Of a stretch of 64,000 nucleotides of DNA, positions 34,612 to 45,382 are shown piece after piece. Every line of letters begins with the position of its first letter. Within the stretch, counting starts at the first letter, position 1. The translations under genes were made by a program, and so were the position numbers. The stretch comes from Sporobolomyces roseus (taxonomy: Eukaryota > Basidiomycota > Microbotryomycetes > Sporidiobolales > Sporidiobolaceae). The stretch covers positions 248,001-312,000 of the forward strand of contig JADILM010000003.1 in the NCBI GenBank assembly GCA_016617785.1, written 5' to 3'. Under the pieces are notes generated by a model that saw only the letters and a list, made by a program, of their open reading frames with translations, made no database searches and had not been told where the DNA came from.

Positions 34612-36032
34612 CTACCAGTCTAAGACGCCTCTCTGTTTGTCACTCTTGCCTGAGACGTTGATCCCACCTCGCAAGAATTCGGGAATGATTTTACCTTCCA
34701 TTATCGTTCGATCAACCTGTTGAAGCGTTCACAGACGTTGCTTTAGCATCGTACTGGTCTGAGAGAGGGAGAAGGAGGAAACTCACAATCACTCCGACGT
34801 CCTGTGGCCTTACTCGTCCCAAATAAATACAAGTTCCGTTCGGGAAGTAGATCGCGACGTTCCCGGCATAACGATGACCTCCTACATGACTGACTTTGAA
34901 CATTCCCAACCGATTCGAGTTTGTCTTGAGCAGATCCTCCATCCTCGTTTCTTTCTCTTCAAGAGTTCCTTCCCACTCTTCTATCGGTGCTCCATCTTCC
35001 AAGTCTTCTCCCGTCTCGTCCACCTCCAAGTCATGCTTATGTAGATGATGGTGGAACTGGTGCGCCAGCAGAGGCGCGGCGATGGAGCATCGGTTGTCTC
35101 GTTTCCGGTGGGAACAAAGTAGAATGACTGCACGATAAGGTAGCGGCCTACAAGGAGCAACGGAGGTCAGGTTTCATGAATCGAGTTTCGAGAGTCAGAG
35201 AGAACGAGGCTCACCAACTCTTGAGGGTACTTGTCGCAGTTTTTTCTTCTCGACCAACTCGACCATTTTCACTCGAAAGGTATTGAGCCACCATTTCCTT
35301 CGCCACTTCTTTCTTCGCTTCGACATCATGCACAACTTTGAAATCTGGGAAGATCATGACCGATTCCTTGTGACCATGGTGGGAACTCGAGACGAAAGAA
35401 GAGTTCAAGATCGATAATGAATCTGAACTCGATGGGGACAGGACCCCTGGAGGAGCTGTTTCGGAGGAAGCGGAAAGGTTGACGTTCGAGCTGAATTTAC
35501 GGGCGAGCTTGTTGAGGAAGGAAGGTTTGGTTGAGAGGGTCGACTGGGATGATTGGTATTCATCTCGAATGAGTTGGGCGATGGATTGCTCGTCGGTCAC
35601 TTCTCGAACCCAATCTGATTTCCCAGTGGAGATAACGACTTGTCTGACGGGATTGAAGGTGATATCGAGTCAGCAATCGATCGATTGAAGAGAGAGGGAG
35701 ATGAGAAATCGGAATCTCACCTTGCGAAACCTTTGAAACTTCCCAACATGTCCGAATCGAGATCGACATCGAAGCCTGTAATCGTACGTAAATTGCAGAT
35801 TCTGTTCAGTCCTATCCGGTAGAGGAGGAAGGAAGCAAGAGGACCCACCTTTCGGATAAGAATCCTGTTCTTCTTCATCTCCGTCTTGACAGTCGTGTTC
35901 ACAGCTCTTGCAAGCGTCTAGCAGCGATTCTACTGGGACTCCACATTGTGAGAGCTGCTTGATAGTTGCTTCGGATGGTGAAGGTCGAGAGGAGGAAGTT
36001 GCGAGAGTTGTTGATGATGCTGATGATGACAT
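34612..36032 (-). CDS. Apd1/Aim32-type [2Fe-2S] sucrase-ferredoxin-like protein
   Basis: Apd1 and Aim32 are thioredoxin-like ferredoxins whose cluster is held by two Cys and two His. Five exons join in frame. The N-terminal part has CKSCEHDC and SFKGFARQVVISTGKSDWV. After a low-complexity insert the C-terminal domain reads YRAVILLCSHRKRDNRCSI and, after an acidic insertion of about 60 residues, FKVSHVGGHRYAGNVAIYFP and IYLGRVRPQDVG, then VDRTIMEGKIIPEFLRGG and a short tail ending in Trp. The Cys pair is nine residues apart and the His pair four apart, the same spacings as the cluster ligands known for yeast Apd1. Apd1 versus Aim32 orthology is not settled; I see no clear mitochondrial presequence. 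Confidence 0.85.
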
Positions 36033-36337
36033 CTCCTGAATGAATGGATCTTTGATGGATGCTATGTACTATTGTGCTATGTGACAAGGGAAGGTTGCTG
36101 GGTATGACCGAGGTAAGAAGGGTGGAGCGGAGTTTCATTTCCAATTCGAATCTGATTTCCCTTCTCTCTCTCTCTCTTCGTCTTCCCTCGTCACTCTCTC
36201 TCTCTCTCTCATCTCTCATTTAGCTCAGGACTGGTTCCTTCACCTTCTCCTCCCTCCCCTCTACCTCTCTCTCCTTCTACTCGGCAGCGCCAACCCCCCG
36301 TCTCTCCCTCTTCACGTCTTTTTCATCACTCAACAAC
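36033..36337. promoter_or_regulatory. CT-rich divergent promoter
   Basis: 305 nt between the start codons of the Apd1-like gene and the AA11-like gene. It contains two CT microsatellite runs near 36160-36210 and a pyrimidine-rich plus strand leading to the AA11-like start. No specific binding site is claimed. Confidence 0.55.
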
Positions 36338-38569
36338 ATGTTCTCCCTCTCTCCCATCAAACTCGCATTGATTGCAACACTATCAGCTAGTCTCGTTAGT
36401 GCTCATATGGAACTACTCTACCCTCCTCGTAAGTCCCACCTCTGGTTCTGCTCTTGTTCGATTTGATCGGTCTTTCGCATTCCTCGGTGTGATAAATTCC
36501 CTTGGACGTATCACGACTATTCCACCGCGCAGGAAGGACGTAACGGTTCATAGCAGACAAGGTGAGATGGGTGCGAGCGAGGAAGGGAAGACAAGGGACT
36601 TGGGAGGGGAACGAACCCGAACAAGGGAGGATTCGCAAACTGTTGAATGATTTCGCACAAAAAGTGATCCCGATTACTCACTCGCGTGTTCTACCGTGAA
36701 TGTGACAGCTATCAACTCGAAATATGATAAACAAACTCTCGAAGCAAACAAGGATTATTCAATGACTTCTCCTCTCGAACAAGATGGTTCAAATTATCCT
36801 TGCAAAGTGAGTTTCTCTCTCTCTCTCTCTCTATCGTCTCATCCAAGGCCTGGCCCTGACGCTCTCCCTTGTGGGCACTCAGGGCTACAACACACCGCAT
36901 GCCTACTCAACTCTGAGTTCAGTAGCAACTTTGCAAGCCGGAACTGATTTCGAAATCGAGTTTGCACCGAACGGAGCAACTCATGAAGGAGGTTCCTGCC
37001 AATTCTCAGTCAGGCGAGTCCACATCTTTCTGCAGGCGTTGTTTCATCTGACGAGTGAGCTGATTTGTGATTCAATTACTTCATTCAGTTATGACCAAGG
37101 GAAAACTTTCGCCGTGATTTACTCTGTCGAAGGTGGTTGCCCGCTCAAACCAAAGTACAAGTTCCCAGTACCTTCCAACCTTCCTTCTGCCTCATCTGCG
37201 ACGCTGTCTTGGTCTTGGTTCAACAAGGTGAGTCAGAATCGCTTTACTTTCTGCACAGGAACTCTTGTACTGATATCTCTTTCCTCTGTGAATGAAAACA
37301 GGTCGGAAATCGGTAGGATGCCGTCTCTCTCCTGACTCGATTCTTTGAGCCTTACTGACGAGCTCTTCGTGTTTCCCTTGCGAACAGCGAAATGTACCAG
37401 AATTGCGTAAGTAACCGAGCGATTCCTTCTAGAGCTGTGGATCGGATTCGCTAACACCAGCTCTTGCTCAACAGGCTATCGTCGATATTGCTGGTTCGAG
37501 TGCAACGTCCTTCACTGGTCCAGCGATTTACCGAGCCAATACCTTCAAAGATGCAAGTTGTAGCACTGTTGAAGGTGTCGACGTACGTCCTGTCTCGGAA
37601 TCTCGCTCCTCAACGACGATATCTGACTTCTGCATGAGATCCCACGTGTAGCCCGTCTTCCCTAACCCTGGAAAGGCTGTCGAATACGGAGGATCAGTAT
37701 CAGCAAACTCGAAAGTCACGTCTCTCGCAAACTGCAACCTCAAGCAAGACAGCGACGTCACGATCTCTCCCTCCGGCGGTTCAAACCCAAGCGAACCTCC
37801 TGCATATTCTTCGAGATCCTCATCAGCTCCCGCTTATTCGACTTCTTCCCGTGCCTCGATTCGACCTGCTCCTTCTCCTCCACCTTCCCACTCTTCGTCA
37901 GTATCTCCGAGAGAGAACGCCATCCCCAGAACCACCACGAAGGGTCAACCTGCCTCTCAATCTCCCCCTCCTTCCCCCTCTTCCTCTTCTGCTGCAGTCT
38001 GGCGCCCGGTGCCCACGACTTCGAAAGCAGCAACTACCCCTCCACCTTCATATTCATCATCATCGTCAAGCAGTGCTTTCCCGACGAAGCTGCCGGCAGC
38101 CGCAAACAGTCCCTACGTTCTTCGTACCCCTCAAGGTCGCATTCGTACGATCCGCAAGACCACAACAGTTACCAAAACGACGACAGCGACTTCGATTCAA
38201 ACACAAACTTCGACGAGCACAGTCACTGCCGCTTGTACGACTCCTCCCGCGCCCGAGTCAACTTCTTCTCCTGAGCCGCCTTCCGACGAACAAGCAGGAG
38301 GAGGAGCTGAAGGAGGAGGTACCTACCTTCGATGCGACACTCTCGTAACCTTCTCACTGTGCGACTCGAACAGTTGTACACCAATGGGTTCAGTAGCTCC
38401 CGGAACTCAATGTAAAGACGGAGGAATCGTACTCGCGACCGCTCAGAGGTTAATCAAGGTCAGGAGAGGGGCCGTCGTCGGTGTACCGCTTAGAGGAGGG
38501 AGTGGAAACAGTACAGTGAAGCTGACAGAAAGGAGCTTCGTTCGTCATGAACTTGGAAGACACTCGTAG
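36338..38569 (+). CDS. AA11-like lytic polysaccharide monooxygenase with C-terminal module
   Basis: AA11 enzymes are copper-dependent oxidases acting on chitin. A 22-residue signal peptide ends ...SLVSA, so the mature protein starts at His (HMELLYPPP), the copper-binding N-terminal histidine. The second copper His is in GATHEGGSCQFSV, and the axial Tyr block is VGNREMYQNCAIV. Other family blocks are SPLEQDGSNYPCKG, FAVIYSVEGGCPL and ATLSWSWFNK. After FPNPGKAVEYGG comes a Ser/Pro/Thr-rich linker of about 180 residues. The C-terminal module CDTLVTFSLCDSNSCTPMG with GTQCKDGGIVLA resembles the X278-type module seen on AA11 proteins. The NREMYQNC motif is encoded across an 11 nt exon and a 19 nt exon. 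One intron (37014-37088) is GC-AG. The first intron is about 280 nt. Confidence 0.87.
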
Positions 38570-38891
38570 ATCGAGCTCTTCAAACCTTCCTACCTTTCTT
38601 TTTTTGCTATACCCATTTCGAACCCCTCCGCTCTTACCCTTACTACTTACTTTTTGGATACTTACCCTTCACGACCCATTTTACGAACCCTTGACGGATG
38701 CGCTACCAGATCATATTCCCCTTGCTTGCAATTTTTGGAAACAACTCCCATTTTCTCCCTCGCAATCAGTTTCTCGCTCTCGCGAACGGATTCCGAGAGA
38801 TTCAGGAGGATGATAGAATGCGATAAGTTGCAAAACAGAATAGGTTTGGGTAAAGAACGAAAAAAGGGTATAAAGACGAGGGGGAAAGGTT
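38570..38891. other. Convergent 3' region of AA11-like and RhoGEF genes
   Basis: 322 nt between two stop codons, T-rich next to the AA11-like stop. Small frames present here have no recognisable sequence. Confidence 0.5.
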
Positions 38892-41800
38892 TTATTCTTC
38901 CGTCGAGGACCACATTTTGTATAGGTTGTAGCTCGACTCTTCCTTCCCGTGAGAGCCAACTGCTGGATTCGTCGTCGAAGGAGAAGAAGCGGGAGGCAGG
39001 GGTAGAGTTTGGTCGACTACTTCAGAGACGTTCGTAGCCCTTTGACTAGTTCTTTGGATTGGTAGAGTTGATGCAGGTTGCGCTTTGAGACTACTGCTGA
39101 GAGTAGGCGAGTCAAATCGATGTCGATTAGCGGGAGTCGTCGAGCGAAGTCCAACTGCTTCTTCTGAGCCACCTCGCAGTCGGCTTCCGAACTTCGCGTT
39201 CGTCATCGTTGGCGACGTTACTAGCCGTGGAGATGACGAGTGGAGCTTCTTTGTCGTCCTTGCTGAGGAGAAGTCGCGAGGAGAAGTCGGTTGTATCTCG
39301 TCGGAGTCATATCGGAAGCTAGAGAGCGATACCTTGCTCAGTCGGATCATATCGAGGTGAGGTAAAAATTCAGCTCACCTCATCCTCGATTCGGCATAGT
39401 TATCGGTTCCTTCCTCATCACTAGCTTCCGATGCGATAGCTCTCGCCTCGTTCATTTCGTTCAAATTCGCCTCTGCTTGCTCCGTGCTTTCCCACCGTTC
39501 GATCCGGATGAAACGATCTATTCACACGGTACCTAAATGTCAGTCTTCGATGCCCTCATCAGCTTTTGGAAGAATGTTTGACGAACAGGTGTTGCGAAGA
39601 GGACCTGATTTGCGAGTTTTTCCTTGTTTACCTTGCTTCTCCTTGTCGCGAGAGAAGCTACCGGGAACACTGTGAGAAGCACGACTCGCTGGTCAGTCAA
39701 CCTCGCCCTAACAACCCAAGAATGAGGAAAATGCTCACTTTGTCTCGCCGATTTTCGATGCTCGAATGACGACGTCGGTGAACTCGATTAGCCATTCGTT
39801 TCCAGCTTTGCCAGCTTTCGTGAGCACACTTGAAGCAGTGGACGACGCTTTCCGAGTCGAGCGTTTCACGCTTGATTTGCGAGAGGGGAAAGTTGCTGCA
39901 GCGGTTGAAGGAGCTGGTGTCTCGGAAACGAGGATACGAGAGCTTCGAGGAGCCATGAGACCCTATGGAGAAGCTAAGGTGGTCAATAAAGACATCTTCA
40001 CAAAGAGAGTCGAGGATTTCAGCTTACCCAATCGTTGATGCCATCGATTCGAGCCAGAGCATCCCGAGTCTGTCGAGGGAAAGCTGATGTGTCAGTGTCT
40101 CTCGAAACGCAGGACGTCGTCAGAGGGGCGCCTTACCCGTTCTCGCAGGTCTTCTTCGATCTTCTCGTCTTCTATCGATCGAACGAGAGCGTCCACTTCG
40201 AGAGCCATCGCTCGAGTCTGTATGAGACCAAGCTCGTCAGCAACTGAGTCGAAAGCACGACATGCTCGAGATTGATTGACTCGCCTTCTCCCATTCGTGC
40301 GTCGTCGGATCTGCCGGAAACGGAACAGCTCGTGCGAGATCAGCAGCGTAACAGAAGGACGAAATGCGAGGCCGAGGCTTACCAGTATGAAACAGCAAAG
40401 CTTGCATCAACAACGGGAGCTTCGATAACCTCATCAAAGGCTTGCTGAGGCAAATACTCAGACTACTCTCTCCCGCTTCTCCCGCTTCCCGCTCCAGCTG
40501 CTGGAGATACTGAGTGAACCTCCGATCGAGCTTGTCCTGGGACTTTGTCACTCTTGACTTGAAGGGATTGTGAGAATGAGCTGGTGGAGACTGAGTAGAC
40601 AGGTGAGGTCCGATGATAGCGAGAGCTTCTTCAATCGAAACGACGTAAGTTGCGTAGGTCTGAAGGAACCAAGGCTGTAGAACGTGCAATCAGGTATCAG
40701 CTTCGCTTCGTTGCAGCAATTTGTGGACTCAAGGCTCACTTGATCACTCCAGATTGCTGCGAGACCCCGAACAAGGGGAAACGCTTTCGCCCACTGTTCT
40801 TTTAATCGACCACTCAATTCATCGTGACCCTTGAGCATCTCTACGATCGACTCGAGCACTGTTCGTAGAGCTTCAGGTATCGGCGGAAGAGGGGGAGGCG
40901 GTTGTTTCGATGGCTTTGAGGGTTTCGATTGTGCTGGTACCGATTGACGGGAACGACCGAATGCGAAAGAAGCTAGTCGACCTGTCACGGTCGATGGGGA
41001 ATTGGCCTTCTGCTGAGGTGACCTGTTTGTGCCTTCTGAACCATGGTGATTTCGCGAGAGATTTGGAGAAGCAGAATTTCTTCGATGGGTTTCGTTGGGA
41101 GGGATTTCTGGAAGGTGATCGAAGCTTGCAGTCGATGTCGAGCTAGGTGAAGAGCGAAGGAAGCGGGCGGCAATGGGCAGTTCAGATGATGAAGCGGAAG
41201 CTGCCGTGGTCGAAGCGACGGTGAAAGCTGGAGAAGAGAGTTTCGAGGAAAGAGGTGGGCTTGCAATCGTTGGCGAGGTCGATAGTAGGGGATGAAGTAG
41301 AGGATTCGCATAATATTCGACGAGAGAACGAAGTTCGGCGACGTAACTATAGATCGGTAGGGAAGATGAAAATTTCAGCGACAGAGAAAAAGATGAATGA
41401 GAAACTGAACGAACCGTTCTTCGCTCGCTACGACTTCCCAGAGGATCTCCTGTCTCGTTCTCTCCCGAGCTGAGAGATTGACAACCAATTCTTGATGCGC
41501 CATATCACTCCAAGTCGTCGGAGCTGTTCGTCGATTTCGCATCTCAGTCGATATTAGTTTCCTTTCGCGAGAGCTTGGGGGGCCGGAAATGCTGACTAAC
41601 CATAGATCTGATTCGGATCTCGTTCAGATAGCGCTGACATGCTCGCATAAGGATTGCGAAATGTGCTTGCGGTCGAAGGAGAGAACGACATTGGTGAAAC
41701 CGCCCGAGTTCCGTCTTGAGGATGATGATGAGCGACTGTCGACTGTTCATGACTGATCCTATGTTCACTGCGGCTTCCGCCTCTCCCTCCTTCTCCTGCG

Positions 41801-42183
41801 AGAGCAGCGAGTCTCCCCCCTGTTTTCGATGTTTCCCCTCTCCCTTTCTCTTCCACGAACGCGACTTGAGAGGCGGAGCTACGTCTCCCAGACTTGACAT
41901 GGACCCGTTCACTGCTCTGAGGTACCGCCAATCCACCAGAATGATTCTCGAGCCTTTCATCTTTCTCGCGTTCCCCTCGTTCTGCCCACCCCTCAACCCC
42001 AGGCATACTCAAACCTAACCCTATTTGAGCATCTGGCGTATCTTGCGTAGCCTTTGCAGGTCGAGACGAGGCTGAATTCGAGTTGAGGTTGACTGATGGA
42101 GGCGTTTGTTCGCGAGGTGAGGTTGAAGAGGTTGCTGTAGAAGGATTCGGAGATAACCTTGGAGACTTCCAGAATTTGAGCAT
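38892..42183 (-). CDS. Rho guanine-nucleotide exchange factor (DH-PH type)
   Basis: DH-domain proteins load GTP on Rho-family GTPases controlling polarity and the wall. The chosen start MLKFWKSPRLSP begins a Ser-rich N-terminus of about 195 residues. The DH domain starts QELVVNLSARERTRQEILWE and VVASEERYVAELRSLVEYY, is split by a Ser/Pro-rich insertion of about 120 residues, and resumes LRTVLESIVEMLKGHDELS, FLQTYATYVVSIEEAL and SICLSKPLMRLSKLPLLMQA, the family's conserved helix. A helical segment ALEVDALVRSIEDEK and then a PH-like region with AGNEWLIEFTDVVIR follow, and a Ser-rich tail. About ten exons. The stop of the upstream phosphatase gene is only 122 nt away on the same strand. Which Rho GTPase it serves cannot be told. 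Confidence 0.82.
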
Positions 42184-42305
42184 GCAGCGTAAAGAAGATC
42201 TGAGGGTCGAGGTATGAGTGAGGAAGAATGAGCAAATGCTTCCAAACGTCAAACTCGACAAGTCCCAAACTACAAAATTTTATCTACACAATCCAAAGGT
42301 CCGAA

Positions 42306-43398
42306 TCACTCTGTCTCGATCGAACCGAATAGGTTGAGACCCAAGAGAGATCGCTCGTCAAAGTTACGATGTTGGAAACCGCCTGTTTCGAGCGACGAGT
42401 GTTAGCGAAGATTCTGTCAAGCTTGAGAGTCTGAAGGTTACGCACAAATCGACATGGCTCCGGCATCTGCAACAAAGATTCGACCTTGTGAGAGGTTCAA
42501 GCCCGCCCAGCGAGTCAAGAAGCACCTCGAGAAATGGCCATGCTGTACGAGATCGGTTTTCGTCAGTTGCGGCCGGGCGAAGTCGATAGTTTAGCTACTC
42601 ACTGATACAATGAGGACGTCTCCGTGCCCTTCTGACTCTTCTTCACCGTGATGAGCACTGCAGGTGAGATCGCAGGTTTCGTCAGTTGAACGATCCGACT
42701 TGGATGAACTTTGCGTACAACTCACGAGGTCAAATCGACAATCTTCTTGATCATGGCATCACAACGGTCCGTCATCTCTTGGGGAGACTCCCCCTCTGGG
42801 CATCCTTTCGTCCAAATGTCCCAGTCTTGACCCAGTTTCGCTTTGATATCTTTCGTGACTTTTCCCTCTGCGACTCCATAATCCCATTCTCTGACGCCGT
42901 CTTCCAGCGAGTATTGAGGAGTACCGGTAGGACAACTTTCGAACAAGAGTTGGAACGTCTTTTGCGCTCTTTGTCGGGGAGAGACGAAGGCCTTGACGAT
43001 ATGGGAAGGATCGAGGATTTTACCAGGTCCAGCGATTCGTTTCCCTAATGCTCTTACGACCTCTTCTCCATTTGACGTGAGAGGGATGTCGGTCAATCCA
43101 GTCTGTGTGTAGTAACGAACTTTGTCAATGAAAGATGAATAGAAGATGACCGAATCGAATTCGGAGGACGAGGAAGCAGCTTCAACGTCGACAGAGCTAT
43201 TTCGTTCTCCTCGTTCGTTCATAGGCTACCTTGACTTACGTGTTGACCAGAGATTGACCATTCCTGTACAAGTACGTGAGAGGAAGATGGATGTTAGTTG
43301 GATGATTTCACTCCAAAAGTGGAGAGAGGACATAAGAGACTAACAGTTTCGCCGTGCCTAACCACGAAGATACGGGGCAATCGAGTAGGTTTGGGCAT
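42306..43398 (-). CDS. SHB17-like histidine-phosphatase-family sugar phosphatase
   Basis: Shb17 is a sedoheptulose-1,7-bisphosphatase of the phosphoglycerate-mutase superfamily that feeds ribose synthesis. Six exons are read. The catalytic motif is RIFVVRHGETEWSISGQHTG, with the phospho-accepting His in RHG. Then TDIPLTSNGEEV, FVSPRQRAQKTFQLLFES, the acid-base block DGVREWDYGVAEGKV, WDIWTKGCPEGESP, and the second His block VLIVSHGHFSRCFLTRWAGL. The product ends GGFQHRNFDERSLLGLNLF plus a few residues, so it is shorter at the C-terminus than yeast Shb17. The substrate could be another phosphorylated sugar, because this superfamily is broad. Confidence 0.83.
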
Positions 43399-43887
43399 TT
43401 GAGAAGCGGGAGAGACGAAGAAGATGAGAGAGAGTGAGATGGAGTAGACATTGGGAACAGGAGAAGGGAGAGCGATTTTGAGAGAGAGAGAGAGAGATTT
43501 GAGAGAGAGAAAAAACTCCTTGTCTCCCCGTCCTTCTCTCTTTCTCGGTTCATTCAGGAAAGGTGAGCCCATACAATATCCTGTAGACCCTTGTAACTAG
43601 ATCCAGAGACTGACCCGCCCTCTCTTGTCCCTCTCCTACTCTCGAATCAATCCTTCAAATCTCAATCTCAAAATTTCAAACTCATCTCACCTCGCCCACT
43701 ACAACAACACTCCTGATCAACCTGTACAACATCACCTAACATACAACTCTATCTCGATCCCATCGCCCTATCGAAATCTCGTCCCTCTGCCTTTAAACTT
43801 CAATTCGAATCTTGATCCTCCTTTCTCTTCCCCCTTCCCGCTTTCACCACCTCCTCGCCTCACATCGCTATCTGCAAACCTTCAAAG
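43399..43887. promoter_or_regulatory. Divergent promoter of the phosphatase and RPL43, with GA repeat
   Basis: 489 nt between two start codons. A GA microsatellite lies near 43479-43512, and the side next to RPL43 is CT- and CA-rich with few G, as is usual for leaders of highly expressed ribosomal protein genes. No motif is assigned. Confidence 0.55.
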
Positions 43888-44509
43888 ATGACCAAGCGCA
43901 CCAAAAAGGTCGGAGTCACCGGAAAGTACGGAACCGTAAGTTGCATTTCTTTCCCTTGAAGCGGCATCGTCGATCATGGCTCATCTCGACCATTTGCTTG
44001 GTTCTCTTGAATAGCGTTATGGTGCTACGTTGAGGAAGTCCATTAAGAAGATGGAAATCACTCAACACGCTACCTACACGTGAGTTGACGAATTTCCCAA
44101 ATACTTCATGTGAGGAAATAGGCTGACATTTCGCATGCCCGATTTTAGCTGCACCTTCTGCGGAAAGGTTAGTCTACAGTCCTGCTTTTGAGATGAGATG
44201 AGAGGAACGGGGAACGAGGAGATGTCTATTGAAGAGAGGAAGAGCGTTCGGAAAGGAGAGAATCCGAGTTGACCGAATTATGTCTGGTTTTAGGACTCCG
44301 TCAAGCGTACCGCTGTCGGTATCTGGCACTGCAAGGCTTGCAAGAAGACCACCGCCGGAGGTGCCTGGACTGTTTCTACTACCGCCGCCGCTACTGTCCG
44401 CAGGTGAGTTTTCATTTCTTCATTTTCAATCTTGCGAACATCTCGGCTGATTTTCTCCCTTCCTCTTCGTAGTACCGTCCGTCGTCTCCGAGAGCTCGCT
44501 GAGGTCTAA
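43888..44509 (+). CDS. RPL43: 60S ribosomal protein L43 (eL43, L37a family)
   Basis: eL43 is a small zinc-binding protein of the large subunit. Five exons give 92 aa: [39 protein letters not shown], the zinc ribbon with CTFCGK and HCKACKK (CX2C...CX2C), the [20 protein letters not shown] segment and LRELAEV at the end. This is the full eukaryotic length. One internal exon is only 19 nt (CTGCACCTTCTGCGGAAAG) and encodes the first Cys pair. Four introns in a 279 nt coding region are typical of ribosomal protein genes in this fungal group. Confidence 0.97.
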
Positions 44510-45382
44510 ACGAACTTTATCCCTTCTGTTTAGTCTTTCTTCCCGAGTCCTTTAGTAGCAATAAACTTCTTTTCCTTGATTCTGTTTCTGCTGAGAGACG
44601 TTGAGAGCGTCCCATTCCTCGCCCGGCTACGTTATGCGCTTCGACTGCTGATCGTTCGTTCGTCGAAATCTTTCCGTCCCCCGAGAAGTTTCGAGACTGG
44701 TTGCGAGAACCGGCTTGAGCAGATTTAGCTTTTCGGTATTCAGGTTGATATTGCAATTGAAATGATTCAATAGTATATGAAATAAATCCAATTCGCAAAA
44801 ATCAGATCTGCGGTCTTTCCTCTCTTCTCCCTCAAGAGTCTACTAGACTCAAATCTCGACATCTCATCCAACAAGGGCGACCTCTTAACACTCTCCACTC
44901 ACTTAACCACCTTCGTGCGACTTTCAAAGCGCGAAACACTAGGCAAACCCCCTTAAGGCTTCCTTCCACACTCTTTGGATCGCAAGCTTTAACTACCTCC
45001 CTCAAACCCGCAAGTTACTTCCTCTCGGGGGGAAGTCCTTTGCCGCATCAGCACACCCAGTAGAAGGGGCTTCGTTAGTCTCCCATCCTTTTTTTCTCTC
45101 ACTCTTTGCCTCTCAAAATCGATTTGAATTCATCTGACGTTTCGTTTCCAACTCGATTCTGCTTGATAGGGGGCGGCCCGCTCTTGTAGAAAGAGAAGTC
45201 TACCTGCTCGACAGGTCCCTGTCTAGTTGTTTCACGACACAAAGGCAACCCAAATAGACTATCCTTCCTTCCCTTCACCACTCATATTTTTTGAGACCGA
45301 ACACACTCTCTCTCAATTACTCTCCGGGATCTACCATCGAATCCTCCTAGACAACACCAACTCGACAATAAACCCTCCAAAA
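44510..45382. promoter_or_regulatory. RPL43 3' region and long upstream region of ornithine decarboxylase
   Basis: 873 nt. The first part should hold the RPL43 polyadenylation region. The last 300 nt before the SPE1 start contain no ATG on the plus strand, so no upstream reading frame is evident in the leader. The final ~100 nt are CT- and AC-rich, ending ccaaaaATG. Nothing else is recognised. Confidence 0.5.
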
